From a virus: DNA of 28,793 nt. Positions within the stretch are counted from its first letter, which is position 1. Each line of letters starts with the position of its first letter. Positions 22,038 through 28,562 of this stretch are shown here, in pieces. The stretch spans positions 1 to 28,793 of IMG/VR virus record IMGVR_UViG_3300032782_000024; one strand, 5' to 3'. The notes below the pieces were generated by a model. That model did no database searches. It was given only the letters and a program-made list of their open reading frames with translations, and was not told the DNA's origin. The translations under genes and the position numbers were made by a program.

Positions 22038-22575
22038 GAACGTCACGGCGCTTGATGTTCCGCTTTTGAAAATCGCGCTCTCGTCCGAGGAACTCGGCGA
22101 GGTGATGCTGAACCCGAAGGCTCACAAGCTGCTGTTCTCAAAGAAGAAAGGCCGGCCCGATGAGCCGTCTTTCGGGAAAGTGGCCTCGATCATCCCCTTC
22201 AACCACAAGGTGATCGGGGTGTCCTGCCGGCTGTACCTCGGGCGACGGGTGCTTGCGGTCACCGACGCCACCCTCAATCGCTGTCGGATCGAGCTGCAGC
22301 CGGGGGTCATTTGGTGGCACGTGCAGCTGCAGTGTGTCCCGGACCTGGATGAGAACCATCCCCTGATGGAGGCGCTCATGTCACGCCTGGGCGAGCAGAT
22401 TGATGCCGAGATCGAATGCGAGCACTACGGCGCGCAGCCTGAACTGCCGCTCGAGGAGGACGAGGACGAGGAGGAAGGGGAGCAGACCGATATCGAGGAC
22501 GAGGAGGAGGACTCCGAGGAGTCCCCTCTGCCTGATTTCGGGGCCGGTCGTCGGGGCCGTCGCAATGCGTCCTGA
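21961..22575 (+). CDS. Conserved phage protein with acidic tail
   Basis: The 204-residue protein begins MPLKLTRRTISLGGSINPRT and has NENVTALDVPLLKIALSSEE, a beta-rich middle (SFGKVASIIPFNHKVIGVSC) and WWHVQLQCVPDLDENHPLM. It then ends in a run of Glu and Asp (about residues 158-190) and a basic tip. Similar proteins occur in proteobacterial phage replication and recombination regions as I recall, without known function; the acidic tail could contact DNA-binding partners. A good GGGGAG site precedes the ATG. It overlaps the next gene by 11 bases. Confidence 0.72.
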   Translation: MPLKLTRRTISLGGSINPRTQKHGNENVTALDVPLLKIALSSEELGEVMLNPKAHKLLFSKKKGRPDEPSFGKVASIIPFNHKVIGVSCRLYLGRRVLAVTDATLNRCRIELQPGVIWWHVQLQCVPDLDENHPLMEALMSRLGEQIDAEIECEHYGAQPELPLEEDEDEEEGEQTDIEDEEEDSEESPLPDFGAGRRGRRNAS

Positions 22576-22816
22576 GGAGCTGACCTTTCTCGGGTGCTGG
22601 GAAGCGTTCGCCAAGACCGCTATCCCGGAAGGGGCCCCTCGGGTGCAGTACGAGGCCATGCGGCAGGCTTTCCAGGCCGGGTGCGCAACGATTCTCGAAG
22701 TGGAGGAGGCGACGCGTAAGCTTCCCCGCCCGCACGCAGAGCGGTTGCTCGATCGACTGCGCGAGGAGACCCACCAGGACATCATCCGCACCGCTCAGAT
22801 CCAGGACGGGGACTGA
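22565..22816 (+). CDS. Small helical protein
   Basis: The 83-residue protein starts MRPEELTFLGCWEAFAKTAI and is predicted helical throughout (YEAMRQAFQAGCATILEVEE, LLDRLREETHQDII). It is coupled to both neighbours (11-base overlap upstream, TGATG downstream). No family recognised. Confidence 0.6.
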   Translation: MRPEELTFLGCWEAFAKTAIPEGAPRVQYEAMRQAFQAGCATILEVEEATRKLPRPHAERLLDRLREETHQDIIRTAQIQDGD

Positions 22817-23286
22817 TGAGCCGGCCAGGGTTGAGGCTGACAGCAGGAGCCTTCAGCAGCCGTGTGCGTCAAGACGACAAAGCGCACCGGCTGCTGTGTT
22901 TTCAGCTGCGTGCTGCGGGCCTACCGGACTTTGAGACTGAGTACCTCTTCGCGCGCGAGGCGATCGGTCGGGACTGGCGCTGGGACATCGCCTACGTCGC
23001 CCAAAAGCTTGCGATCGAAGTGGACGGCGGGATCTGGGTGCAGGGCGCGCATGCGCACCCGACGACCATCGTGCGCAACATGGAAAAGCGCAACTGGGGC
23101 GCGCGCCTGGGCTGGCGACTCCTCACGTTCTCGACTGACGAGGCGAAGGACGGACGAGCGCTTGCCTTCATCGAGGGTGTCTTACTCAACAAGCCATATG
23201 GAGAGACCAATGCGAAACAAGAAAAACGGGTTTCGGGGAGATCCGGTCGTGGTCGTCGGCGTGCGCCAGGCATTCCATCAGCCTGA
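22816..23286 (+). CDS. PD-(D/E)xK endonuclease-like protein
   Basis: The 156-residue protein shows a DUF559/Vsr-like nuclease core: F..EYLFA with E42, GRDWRWDIAYV with D57, LAIEVDGGIW with E68 and D70, then AHPTTIVRNMEKRNWGARLG and WRLLTFS. This layout (acidic residues at strand ends before an EvDGG segment) fits phage PD-(D/E)xK or Holliday-junction-type nucleases. It likely processes recombination or replication intermediates; the substrate is inferred. TGATG start; the basic tail after residue 132 overlaps the next gene for 77 bases. Confidence 0.75.
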   Translation: MSRPGLRLTAGAFSSRVRQDDKAHRLLCFQLRAAGLPDFETEYLFAREAIGRDWRWDIAYVAQKLAIEVDGGIWVQGAHAHPTTIVRNMEKRNWGARLGWRLLTFSTDEAKDGRALAFIEGVLLNKPYGETNAKQEKRVSGRSGRGRRRAPGIPSA

Positions 23287-23419
23287 GCGTGCGCGCTGGG
23301 GTACCGCGGTCGCAGCTCTCCTGCTCGTGGCCGCACTCGTTCAGTGCGTCATACTCGTGTGTCACGTGATCTGGTTGGGGGAGGTTGCCTTGTGGACATT
23401 TTTTCGGGGTGGATCATGA
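23210..23419 (+). CDS. Single-pass membrane protein
   Basis: The 69-residue product has a basic N-terminus (MRNKKNGFRGDP) and a long hydrophobic span (about residues 31-52, AVAALLLVAALVQCVILVCH) with positive-inside charge. A strong GGAGAG site precedes the ATG at 23210 although it lies within the nuclease gene, out of frame. Role unknown; small phage membrane proteins may act on superinfection or lysis timing. Confidence 0.6.
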   Translation: MRNKKNGFRGDPVVVVGVRQAFHQPERARWGTAVAALLLVAALVQCVILVCHVIWLGEVALWTFFRGGS

Positions 23420-24180
23420 GACGGCGAGCCAAAAAGGCAGCGGCTGCGAAGTGGATCTGTGCAGCCTGTAAGCAGGAGGGCCAAGGCAATGCGGATGACC
23501 ACGCCGCCGTGTGGCGCCGGAGCACCATCGCGAAGGCTCGAGCCGAGCGAGCGCCTCACAATCCGTTTCAGCAGGTAATTCTCGCGAGCGAGGCCTCCCA
23601 ACGATCTGCGACGCAACTGGTAACCGAGGCGGGCAGCAACGTACCCGCGCTCGTGAGTGCCGTCGGGGCGATCGCGCAGCGCTTTGAGCAGTTCGTCGCC
23701 AACATCCATGACCTCAACAAGGGCCTGGGTGAGTTTAAAAACGAGGTGATGGTGCCGTTTCGCGAGGAACTGAAGTACCTGCGCTACAACACCGGGGACC
23801 GGTTGAACCATGTCTCCGGGGACCTGGAGAAGTACGTCGCGAAGCTCGATCAGGTGCTCTGGGGAGCGCTGCGCGCGAACGGGATGAGCGATGAGGCGAT
23901 CCGCGCGTTTAGGACCGAACACGGCATGGAACCGGAGGCGCCTCGGGGGTACGAGCTTGAGGCGCACATGCGGGAAGTGGAGGAGCTGCGGGCGCAGAAC
24001 GCGGCACTCATTCGTCAGAATCAGCGCTTGCTCGCGCGCGTCAACGGACACTGGTTCTCGGGCGGCGAAGGAGAGTGGGTCTACAAGGAGGACTGTCCCT
24101 GCGGGGTGTGCCTGGATCATCGTAACCAACTGAAGGCCGCCCAAGTGGAAGCCGAACGCGCAAACGAGGTAACACCGTGA
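23416..24180 (+). CDS. Coiled-coil protein with two Cys clusters, unknown
   Basis: The 254-residue protein starts MRRRAKKAAAAKWICAACKQ (C-x2-C) and later contains LDHRN preceded by CPCGVC, making a possible zinc site at each end. Between them are helices (LVSAVGAIAQRFEQFVANIH) and a leucine-rich coiled coil (YELEAHMREVEELRAQNAAL, about residues 180-205). ATGA overlap with the membrane-protein gene. No family recognised; a DNA-associated or scaffolding role is possible. Confidence 0.65.
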   Translation: MRRRAKKAAAAKWICAACKQEGQGNADDHAAVWRRSTIAKARAERAPHNPFQQVILASEASQRSATQLVTEAGSNVPALVSAVGAIAQRFEQFVANIHDLNKGLGEFKNEVMVPFREELKYLRYNTGDRLNHVSGDLEKYVAKLDQVLWGALRANGMSDEAIRAFRTEHGMEPEAPRGYELEAHMREVEELRAQNAALIRQNQRLLARVNGHWFSGGEGEWVYKEDCPCGVCLDHRNQLKAAQVEAERANEVTP

Positions 24181-24404
24181 GTAAGACCACGTATCACGTG
24201 TACATCAGTCCGGTGCATGCCGTGCAGGTGAGCGCTGATGATCTGGAAGTGGTGCAGAACGTGCTGCAGTTCAAACGCGACGGCAAGGTGTGCGGTCAGT
24301 TCTCGCAGTACCTGGGTTGGCTCGAGATGCTCGAGGAGAAGAAAGAGCCGGGCACCCTGCTCTCGATCGTCCCCTCAACACCGCCCACGGGAGAAGCAGT
24401 ATGA
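24177..24404 (+). CDS. Small hypothetical protein
   Basis: The 75-residue product begins MSKTTYHVYISPVHAVQVSA, with a beta-type N-terminus and FKRDGKVCGQFSQYLGWLEM in the middle. GTG start overlapping the previous stop and an ATGA junction with gmhA. Function unknown. Confidence 0.6.
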   Translation: MSKTTYHVYISPVHAVQVSADDLEVVQNVLQFKRDGKVCGQFSQYLGWLEMLEEKKEPGTLLSIVPSTPPTGEAV

Positions 24405-24973
24405 GCGGCGAAGGAGTCTGTGAACACAAGCTGCCGCGCAAGTTCTGCACGGCGCTGCACTGTGAGTGCGACGGACCGAAGCTTCAGGCCGGCCCCAAGC
24501 ACCGGCTCAACTGTCCGCTCTATCGCCCCGGGGACAGCGCCGCGGCGATCTGCGTCGAGGCGTTAAAGAGCGGGCACAAGATCCTGATCTGCGGCAACGG
24601 CGGATCGGCTGCCGAGGCTTCCCATTTTGCCGCCGAACTTGTGGTGCGCTACGCCCGCAATCGGCGCGCTCTACCGTGCATCTCGCTGACCGCGGACCAG
24701 GCCGTCATTACAGCCTGCGCCAATGACTTCGGGTTCGAGAACGTGTTCGCCCGGCAGGTCGAGGCGTTCGGGGCCCCGGGCGATGTGCTTATTGCGCTCT
24801 CAACCTCAGGCAAGAGTCGCAACGTGAATCTGGCGATTGCGAGCGCGCACAAGCTGCATATGCGGGTGCTGGAGCCGGAGCGGCCGGAGCTGCAGACCAC
24901 CGGCGAACGGCAGGAGACACACCTGCACTGGCTGCACGGGCTTGCCGAGCGGATCGAGGAAGCGTTCCTGTGA
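24401..24973 (+). CDS. GmhA-like SIS protein (sedoheptulose-7-P isomerase type)
   Basis: The 190-residue protein has the SIS core of phosphoheptose isomerase: ILICGNGGSAAEASHFAAEL (61-80), LTADQAVITACANDFGFENV, VFARQ and GDVLIALSTSGKSRNV. All four GmhA metal ligands are present: H75, E79, Q171 and H179 (cf. H61, E65, Q172, H180 in E. coli). Two oddities stand out: a Cys-rich N-terminus (C7, C16, C21, C23, C38) replaces the usual first helices, and about 15 residues are missing before the final helix (MRVLEPERPELQTTGERQET). GmhA starts ADP-heptose synthesis; here it may feed a sugar-modification step or be altered in activity. It is not part of a heptose operon in this window. Confidence 0.82.
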   Translation: MSGEGVCEHKLPRKFCTALHCECDGPKLQAGPKHRLNCPLYRPGDSAAAICVEALKSGHKILICGNGGSAAEASHFAAELVVRYARNRRALPCISLTADQAVITACANDFGFENVFARQVEAFGAPGDVLIALSTSGKSRNVNLAIASAHKLHMRVLEPERPELQTTGERQETHLHWLHGLAERIEEAFL

Positions 24974-25368
24974 ACCTTCCACCGCAAGCCTGAGCTGGGG
25001 TACGCTCCGTCCATACCACAAGCGCAAGTAGGGGGCCGATGACGGTGATGACAGGTCTGACCACGGCGTGAGAGACCCGAAGGTGTAAGGCCCCCAACTG
25101 CTGGTGCAAGGGGGACCGCGCGAGGAACGCCACGCGGGACGACTGAAGTCCTGCGCAAGGCCGCGACCCGTCAGCAGGAGGCTGTACATGGGGTAGTGCC
25201 GCAAGGATCGTCCGTTGTAGACCAGCCGACTCTCACGAAAAACTCCCGGCACGTACTCAGATCGTGGATGTAGGGAACGAGCAGAAACCGGCATTCACCC
25301 GAGGCCCCCGAAACTGACCTCGAGCGGCGACAGGCCTCAGAAAGCACCCCCCCTGGAGGGGGGCACGC
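24974..25368 (+). ncRNA. Candidate large structured RNA
   Basis: About 395 bases with no convincing reading frame on either strand and repeated long-range complementarity. Clear pairings are CGTGAGAG (25067-25074) with CTCTCACG (25230-25237), eight bases; GGGGGCC (25031-25037) with GGCCCCC (25089-25095); TGACGG (25040-25045) with CCGTCA (25168-25173); GGCTG (25180-25184) with CAGCC (25223-25227); and GAGGCC (25301-25306) with GGCCTC (25333-25338). Local stems include CCGCG/CGCGG (25116-25120/25133-25137). The CCCCC at 25091-25095 can also pair with GGGGG at 25110-25114. A HEARO/omega-type RNA is one possibility, but no IscB or IsrB gene is present and the class is unverified. Confidence 0.5.
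25347..25363 (+). promoter_or_regulatory. C/G hairpin over the ribosome site of the next gene
   Basis: CCCCCCC (25347-25353), a TGGA loop and GGGGGG (25358-25363) form a very stable 6-bp stem six bases before the ATG at 25369, covering the only Shine-Dalgarno-like sequence (GGAGGGGGG). It could terminate the RNA or shut off translation of the gene behind it. Confidence 0.6.
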
Positions 25369-25605
25369 ATGACCAAAGACGAAATGCAGCGGCTGCATGG
25401 CCAGGGCGAGACGCACGACTGCTGCCCGGCAGCCTGGCGCGATGTGCCCAACCTGGTCGGTGATTACGACCTGGATGCGACCATCCTGCATCGACAGAAT
25501 CCAAACCTACCCAGGCGCCTGGCGCTCTACGTGAAGCGCGGGGAGCGTGCCTATGGCCCCTCTTCCGGCTACCGCGGTTATCGCAACTACGGTGGTGATT
25601 CCTGA
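25369..25605 (+). CDS. Small hypothetical protein after the RNA region
   Basis: The 78-residue product begins MTKDEMQRLHGQGETHDCCP and ends in a Gly/Tyr/Arg-rich tail (YGPSSGYRGYRNYGGDS). Charged, no domain recognised. It directly follows the candidate RNA, with its ribosome site inside the C/G hairpin. Confidence 0.6.
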   Translation: MTKDEMQRLHGQGETHDCCPAAWRDVPNLVGDYDLDATILHRQNPNLPRRLALYVKRGERAYGPSSGYRGYRNYGGDS

Positions 25606-25726
25606 TCCCGATCGGGAAGCCGACGACCCGGATGGCGATGATGATGAAGCGTGCCCGCCTGCCTTCTGCGAGCCCACTTCCTACGAACCAGAAGGTGATG
25701 GGGGAGACGACGATGGCGACGAGTGA
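25553..25726 (+). CDS. Acidic 57-aa protein
   Basis: Starts at ATG 25553 with GGGGAG upstream, inside the end of the previous gene in another frame. The product (MAPLPATAVIATTVVIPDPD) is about one third Asp or Glu in its second half, with two Cys. The strong negative charge is reminiscent of DNA-mimic proteins, but this is only composition. Too short to judge further. Confidence 0.5.
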   Translation: MAPLPATAVIATTVVIPDPDREADDPDGDDDEACPPAFCEPTSYEPEGDGGDDDGDE

Positions 25727-25808
25727 ATCGGCGATTGAGCAGGGTTACTACTCGACAGACCATGAGGGCTCGTACGCAGCACCGCCTCAGGGGGGCCCGC
25801 AATCATGA
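25713..25808 (+). CDS. 31-aa mini-protein (possible)
   Basis: ATG 25713 with GGGGGAG upstream; MATSESAIEQGYYSTDHEGS. It overlaps the acidic gene and its stop overlaps the next ATG. It fits the coupling pattern of the operon but is very short. Confidence 0.4.
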   Translation: MATSESAIEQGYYSTDHEGSYAAPPQGGPQS

Positions 25809-26104
25809 TCAAACCCACTATCGGCCGTGTTGTGTGGTTCTGGCCCGATCCGTCCATGCCGACACTTAGCGGCATCGAATCGGCAGCGCAGCCTTTCACA
25901 GCCTCGATCTGTTACGTGCACGACGATGACACCATTAGCGTCGGCGGCTTTCGGCATGACGGGCGGACCTTCGTCGCGACAATGATCCCGCTGTATCACG
26001 GTGAAGGGCCTCGGCCGCTGGTGCCTCACGCCGAATGGATGCCGTATCAGAAGGGCCAGGCAGCCAAGACGGAAGCGCTGGAAAAGAAGCTGGAGGGCGG
26101 GTGA
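25805..26104 (+). CDS. Conserved phage hypothetical protein
   Basis: The 99-residue protein begins MIKPTIGRVVWFWPDPSMPT and contains FTASICYVHDDDTISVGGF, then HAEWMPYQKGQAAKTEALEK. The GRVVWF...AxxCYV...EWMPYQKGQA arrangement is familiar from proteobacterial phages just upstream of the terminase; the function is unknown. The ATG overlaps the previous frame and the stop overlaps the next gene (TGATG). Confidence 0.72.
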   Translation: MIKPTIGRVVWFWPDPSMPTLSGIESAAQPFTASICYVHDDDTISVGGFRHDGRTFVATMIPLYHGEGPRPLVPHAEWMPYQKGQAAKTEALEKKLEGG

Positions 26105-26253
26105 TGCCATCGAAAACCCCCAAGCAGCGGCGCACGATGCGCGCGGCGGCTCACAACCCGGCATTCGCCCGCAAGGTGGGCATCCCGCAGGGTGTCGCAC
26201 GCGAATTCGAGGCCGCTGACAACGCCAAGGCTGACCGCAAGAAGAAACGGTGA
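26104..26253 (+). CDS. Small basic protein preceding the terminase
   Basis: The 49-residue protein MPSKTPKQRRTMRAAAHNPA continues KVGIPQGVAREFEAAD. This KTPKQRR.M.AAA..P..A...GIPQ.VA.EF pattern is a very common short phage protein found beside terminase genes; function unknown. GTGA overlap with the terminase small subunit gene. Confidence 0.72.
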   Translation: MPSKTPKQRRTMRAAAHNPAFARKVGIPQGVAREFEAADNAKADRKKKR

Positions 26254-26915
26254 GCGGGCCCCGCAGGGGCCGGGGCAGACCCTCCAGCTACGATCCGAAG
26301 CGCGTGCTGCCCGTAGTGCGCGCCATGGCCAAACTGGGTGCTACGGATGTGGAGGTGGCGGCAGCCCTCGGCGTCTCCCTCGGAACGGTCGAACTGTGGG
26401 CGCGCACACACCCGGATTTCTTGAGGGCCTTAAAACCCCCCAAACGCGTGGCCGACGATCGCGTCGAGCGATCGCTGTACTCCCGCGCCACCGGCTACAG
26501 CTACGACTCCGAGGAGCTGATCCCCTACGACCATATCGAGGTGAAGAAGGACGAGCACGGCAAGGAGACGATCATCGTCAAGGAGAAGCGCGTCCTGCGC
26601 GCCCCGATCGTCAAGCACGTCCCGCCGTCGGACACCGCGTGCATCTTCTGGCTGAAGAACCGCCGCAAGGATCGATGGCGCGACTTCAAGGCCACCGAGT
26701 TATCCACAGCCCCGGGACGGCCTCTTGAAGTCGCTCACAACGCCCCTGGGGAGGCCGAGCTTATCGGGGCCTACTATCAGCGCCTCTCGCGCCAGCAGGG
26801 CGAACCAGCGAACGGTGGCGCCCCTGGTGCCAATCCCAGTGCTGCTCCGGGAGTGGGTAAGGGAGGACAAGGGACTGACGGACCGGCTAGCGGTCCGAAG
26901 GCTGATCAAAGCTGA
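26250..26915 (+). CDS. Terminase small subunit
   Basis: The 221-residue protein has an N-terminal HTH region (about 15-55: VLPVVRAMAKLGATDVEVAA, LGVSLGTVELW), a middle RVERSLYSRATGYSYDSEEL and a conserved PPSDTACIFWLKNRRKDRWR segment (about 128-147), then a Gly/Ala-rich tail. This layout is typical of P22/HK97-like small terminases, which recognise the packaging site and start translocation. It is followed directly by the large terminase, whose reading frame starts inside it. GTG start overlapping the preceding stop. Confidence 0.85.
   Translation: MSGPRRGRGRPSSYDPKRVLPVVRAMAKLGATDVEVAAALGVSLGTVELWARTHPDFLRALKPPKRVADDRVERSLYSRATGYSYDSEELIPYDHIEVKKDEHGKETIIVKEKRVLRAPIVKHVPPSDTACIFWLKNRRKDRWRDFKATELSTAPGRPLEVAHNAPGEAELIGAYYQRLSRQQGEPANGGAPGANPSAAPGVGKGGQGTDGPASGPKADQS
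26700..26708 (+). other. Isolated DnaA box inside the small terminase gene
   Basis: One perfect TTATCCACA lies in coding sequence. A single copy this far (about 5.3 kb) from the tandem pair may be chance, but its exactness is recorded. Confidence 0.35.
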
Positions 26916-28386
26916 CCGGTTTTACTTGCTGGTGCGCATCCTGCGGCGCACCGACTGTCTGCACGATTGGGTGTACCAGCGCTGCCGGGAGGTGGAGGCG
27001 AACCCGGACGGCTATATCGATATCTGGGCCCGCGAGCACTACAAGTCCACCATCATCACTTTCGCCGGCATCGTGCAGGAGATCCTGCTCGATCCGGAGA
27101 TCACCATTGGACTCTTCAGCCATACCAAGGGGATCGCGGAGAAGTTCGTCGATCAGGTGAAGCAGGAACTCGAGACCAACGAGATCCTGAAATGGGCCTT
27201 CCCCGAGATCCTGTATAAAAATCCACCCTCCGAGAGTCCCCGCTGGTCGGTGCAGAAGGGACTCCTGGTGAAGCGCCACAGCAACGCCAAGGAGGGGACC
27301 CTCGAGGCCTGGGGCCTGGTGGATGGCTCCCCGATCGGCGCTCACTTCCGCTTGATGGTGCTCGATGACGTTGTCGTGCCCAGTTCAGTGACCACGCCCG
27401 ATCAGATCCTGAAGACCACAGAGGCCTGGTCACTCGCCGGCAACCTGTCCACGGAGGGCGGGCGGACCTGGATCATCGGCACGCGCTACCACTTCGCCGA
27501 CACCTACCAGACGATCATGGACCGCAAGGCCGCGATGCCGCGCATCCACCCGGCTACCGACAACGGGGCGAAGGACGGCCGGCCGGTGCTCTTCAGTCGG
27601 GAAGAGTGGGAGAAGCGCAAGCGCACGTCCCTGGACTCGACACTGGCTTGCCAGATGCTGTGCTCGCCGCTCGCCGGCAGCCAGCGCATGTTCGATGTTC
27701 GGGATCTGCAGGTGTACGAGGCCCGGCCGCGCACGCTCATGGGCTACCTGCTGTGCGACCCGGCCCGCTCGAAGAAGAAAAACTCAGCCGATACCGCGAT
27801 GGTCGTGGTCGGTATCGACATGGCAGGGAACAAGTACCTCCTGGATGGCGTCGCGCACCGGATGGACCTGATGGAGCGCTGGCGCTGGTTCCGCGACCTG
27901 CACAACAACTGGGTGGATGCGCCCGGCATGGTGGGCCTGGTGTGCGGCTATGAGACCTACGGCGCCCAGGCGGACCTGGACTACTTCCAGGAACGTCAAC
28001 GAGTTGAGGGCAACTACTTTGAGATCGTGGAGCTGGCCTGGCCGCGCGAGGGGGAGGAATCGAAGGTCGATCGCATCCAGCGCTTGGTGCCGGATGTGAA
28101 GGGGCATCGGTTCTACCTGCCCTATCCCACCGAAGAGGACCGTCTCACCCGACTCCAGCGCTCCATGATCGCAGCCGGTTATGACTACCGCGTGGCCCGC
28201 CCGATTAGACGCCTGGACGAGGATCAGCGCATTTACGACGTTGCCGAGCGGCTGCGGCTGCAGTTCGACTTCTTCCCCTTCGGCGGGAAGGTCGATTTGC
28301 TGGATGCTACGGCGCGGATCTACGATGCGGCTCCGGTCACGCCTGAGAATTACGATACCCGCAACATTGAGCCGGATGTCGTGTGA
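26815..28386 (+). CDS. Terminase large subunit
   Basis: The product has the ATPase and nuclease halves of a large terminase. P-loop-like WAREHYKSTIITFAG (using the GTG 26815 numbering, about residues 70-85) replaces the first Walker glycine by Glu/His, a variant seen in other phage terminases. Walker B is FRLMVLDDVVV (about 178-188); the coupling motif is IIGTRYHF. In the RNase H-like nuclease domain I see LLCDPARSKKKNSADTAMVV, CGYETYGAQ and VDLLDATARIYDAA with conserved Asp or Glu. The start is uncertain: open from TTG 26725, with GTG at 26815 and 26827 and no strong ribosome site before either. It packages DNA into procapsids. Confidence 0.88.
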   Translation: MAPLVPIPVLLREWVREDKGLTDRLAVRRLIKADRFYLLVRILRRTDCLHDWVYQRCREVEANPDGYIDIWAREHYKSTIITFAGIVQEILLDPEITIGLFSHTKGIAEKFVDQVKQELETNEILKWAFPEILYKNPPSESPRWSVQKGLLVKRHSNAKEGTLEAWGLVDGSPIGAHFRLMVLDDVVVPSSVTTPDQILKTTEAWSLAGNLSTEGGRTWIIGTRYHFADTYQTIMDRKAAMPRIHPATDNGAKDGRPVLFSREEWEKRKRTSLDSTLACQMLCSPLAGSQRMFDVRDLQVYEARPRTLMGYLLCDPARSKKKNSADTAMVVVGIDMAGNKYLLDGVAHRMDLMERWRWFRDLHNNWVDAPGMVGLVCGYETYGAQADLDYFQERQRVEGNYFEIVELAWPREGEESKVDRIQRLVPDVKGHRFYLPYPTEEDRLTRLQRSMIAAGYDYRVARPIRRLDEDQRIYDVAERLRLQFDFFPFGGKVDLLDATARIYDAAPVTPENYDTRNIEPDVV

Positions 28387-28538
28387 AACAGCTCACCGAG
28401 TACGAACTTGCGCAACTGCTCGCCGCTCAGAGCCTCCCGAACCGTCAACTGATGGCGCGGCTGCTCCAGGAGCTGCGCGAGCTGCGCGAGCAGGCCGGTG
28501 AGCGTGAGCGCATGGCAGCGGATGAGCAGGTGTTGTAA
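28383..28538 (+). CDS. Small helical protein after the terminase
   Basis: The 51-residue product MKQLTEYELAQLLAAQSLPN continues into an alternating Leu/Arg/Glu helix (LMARLLQELRELREQAGERE) that looks like a coiled coil. GTG start overlapping the terminase stop. Function unknown; small helical genes often sit between terminase and portal. Confidence 0.6.
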   Translation: MKQLTEYELAQLLAAQSLPNRQLMARLLQELRELREQAGERERMAADEQVL

Positions 28539-28562
28539 CGCCCCCCCATCAGGAGATCCTCG

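Noticed and set aside
23362-24144. 260-codon minus-strand frame
   Set aside because: Antisense to the coiled-coil gene that is coupled to both neighbours; no domain seen.
24974-25368. Firm call of a HEARO/omega RNA or a group I/II intron
   Set aside because: I could not match the region to remembered consensus sequences: no IscB/IsrB-type gene, no reverse transcriptase and no intron boundary motif. It is left as an unclassified candidate RNA.
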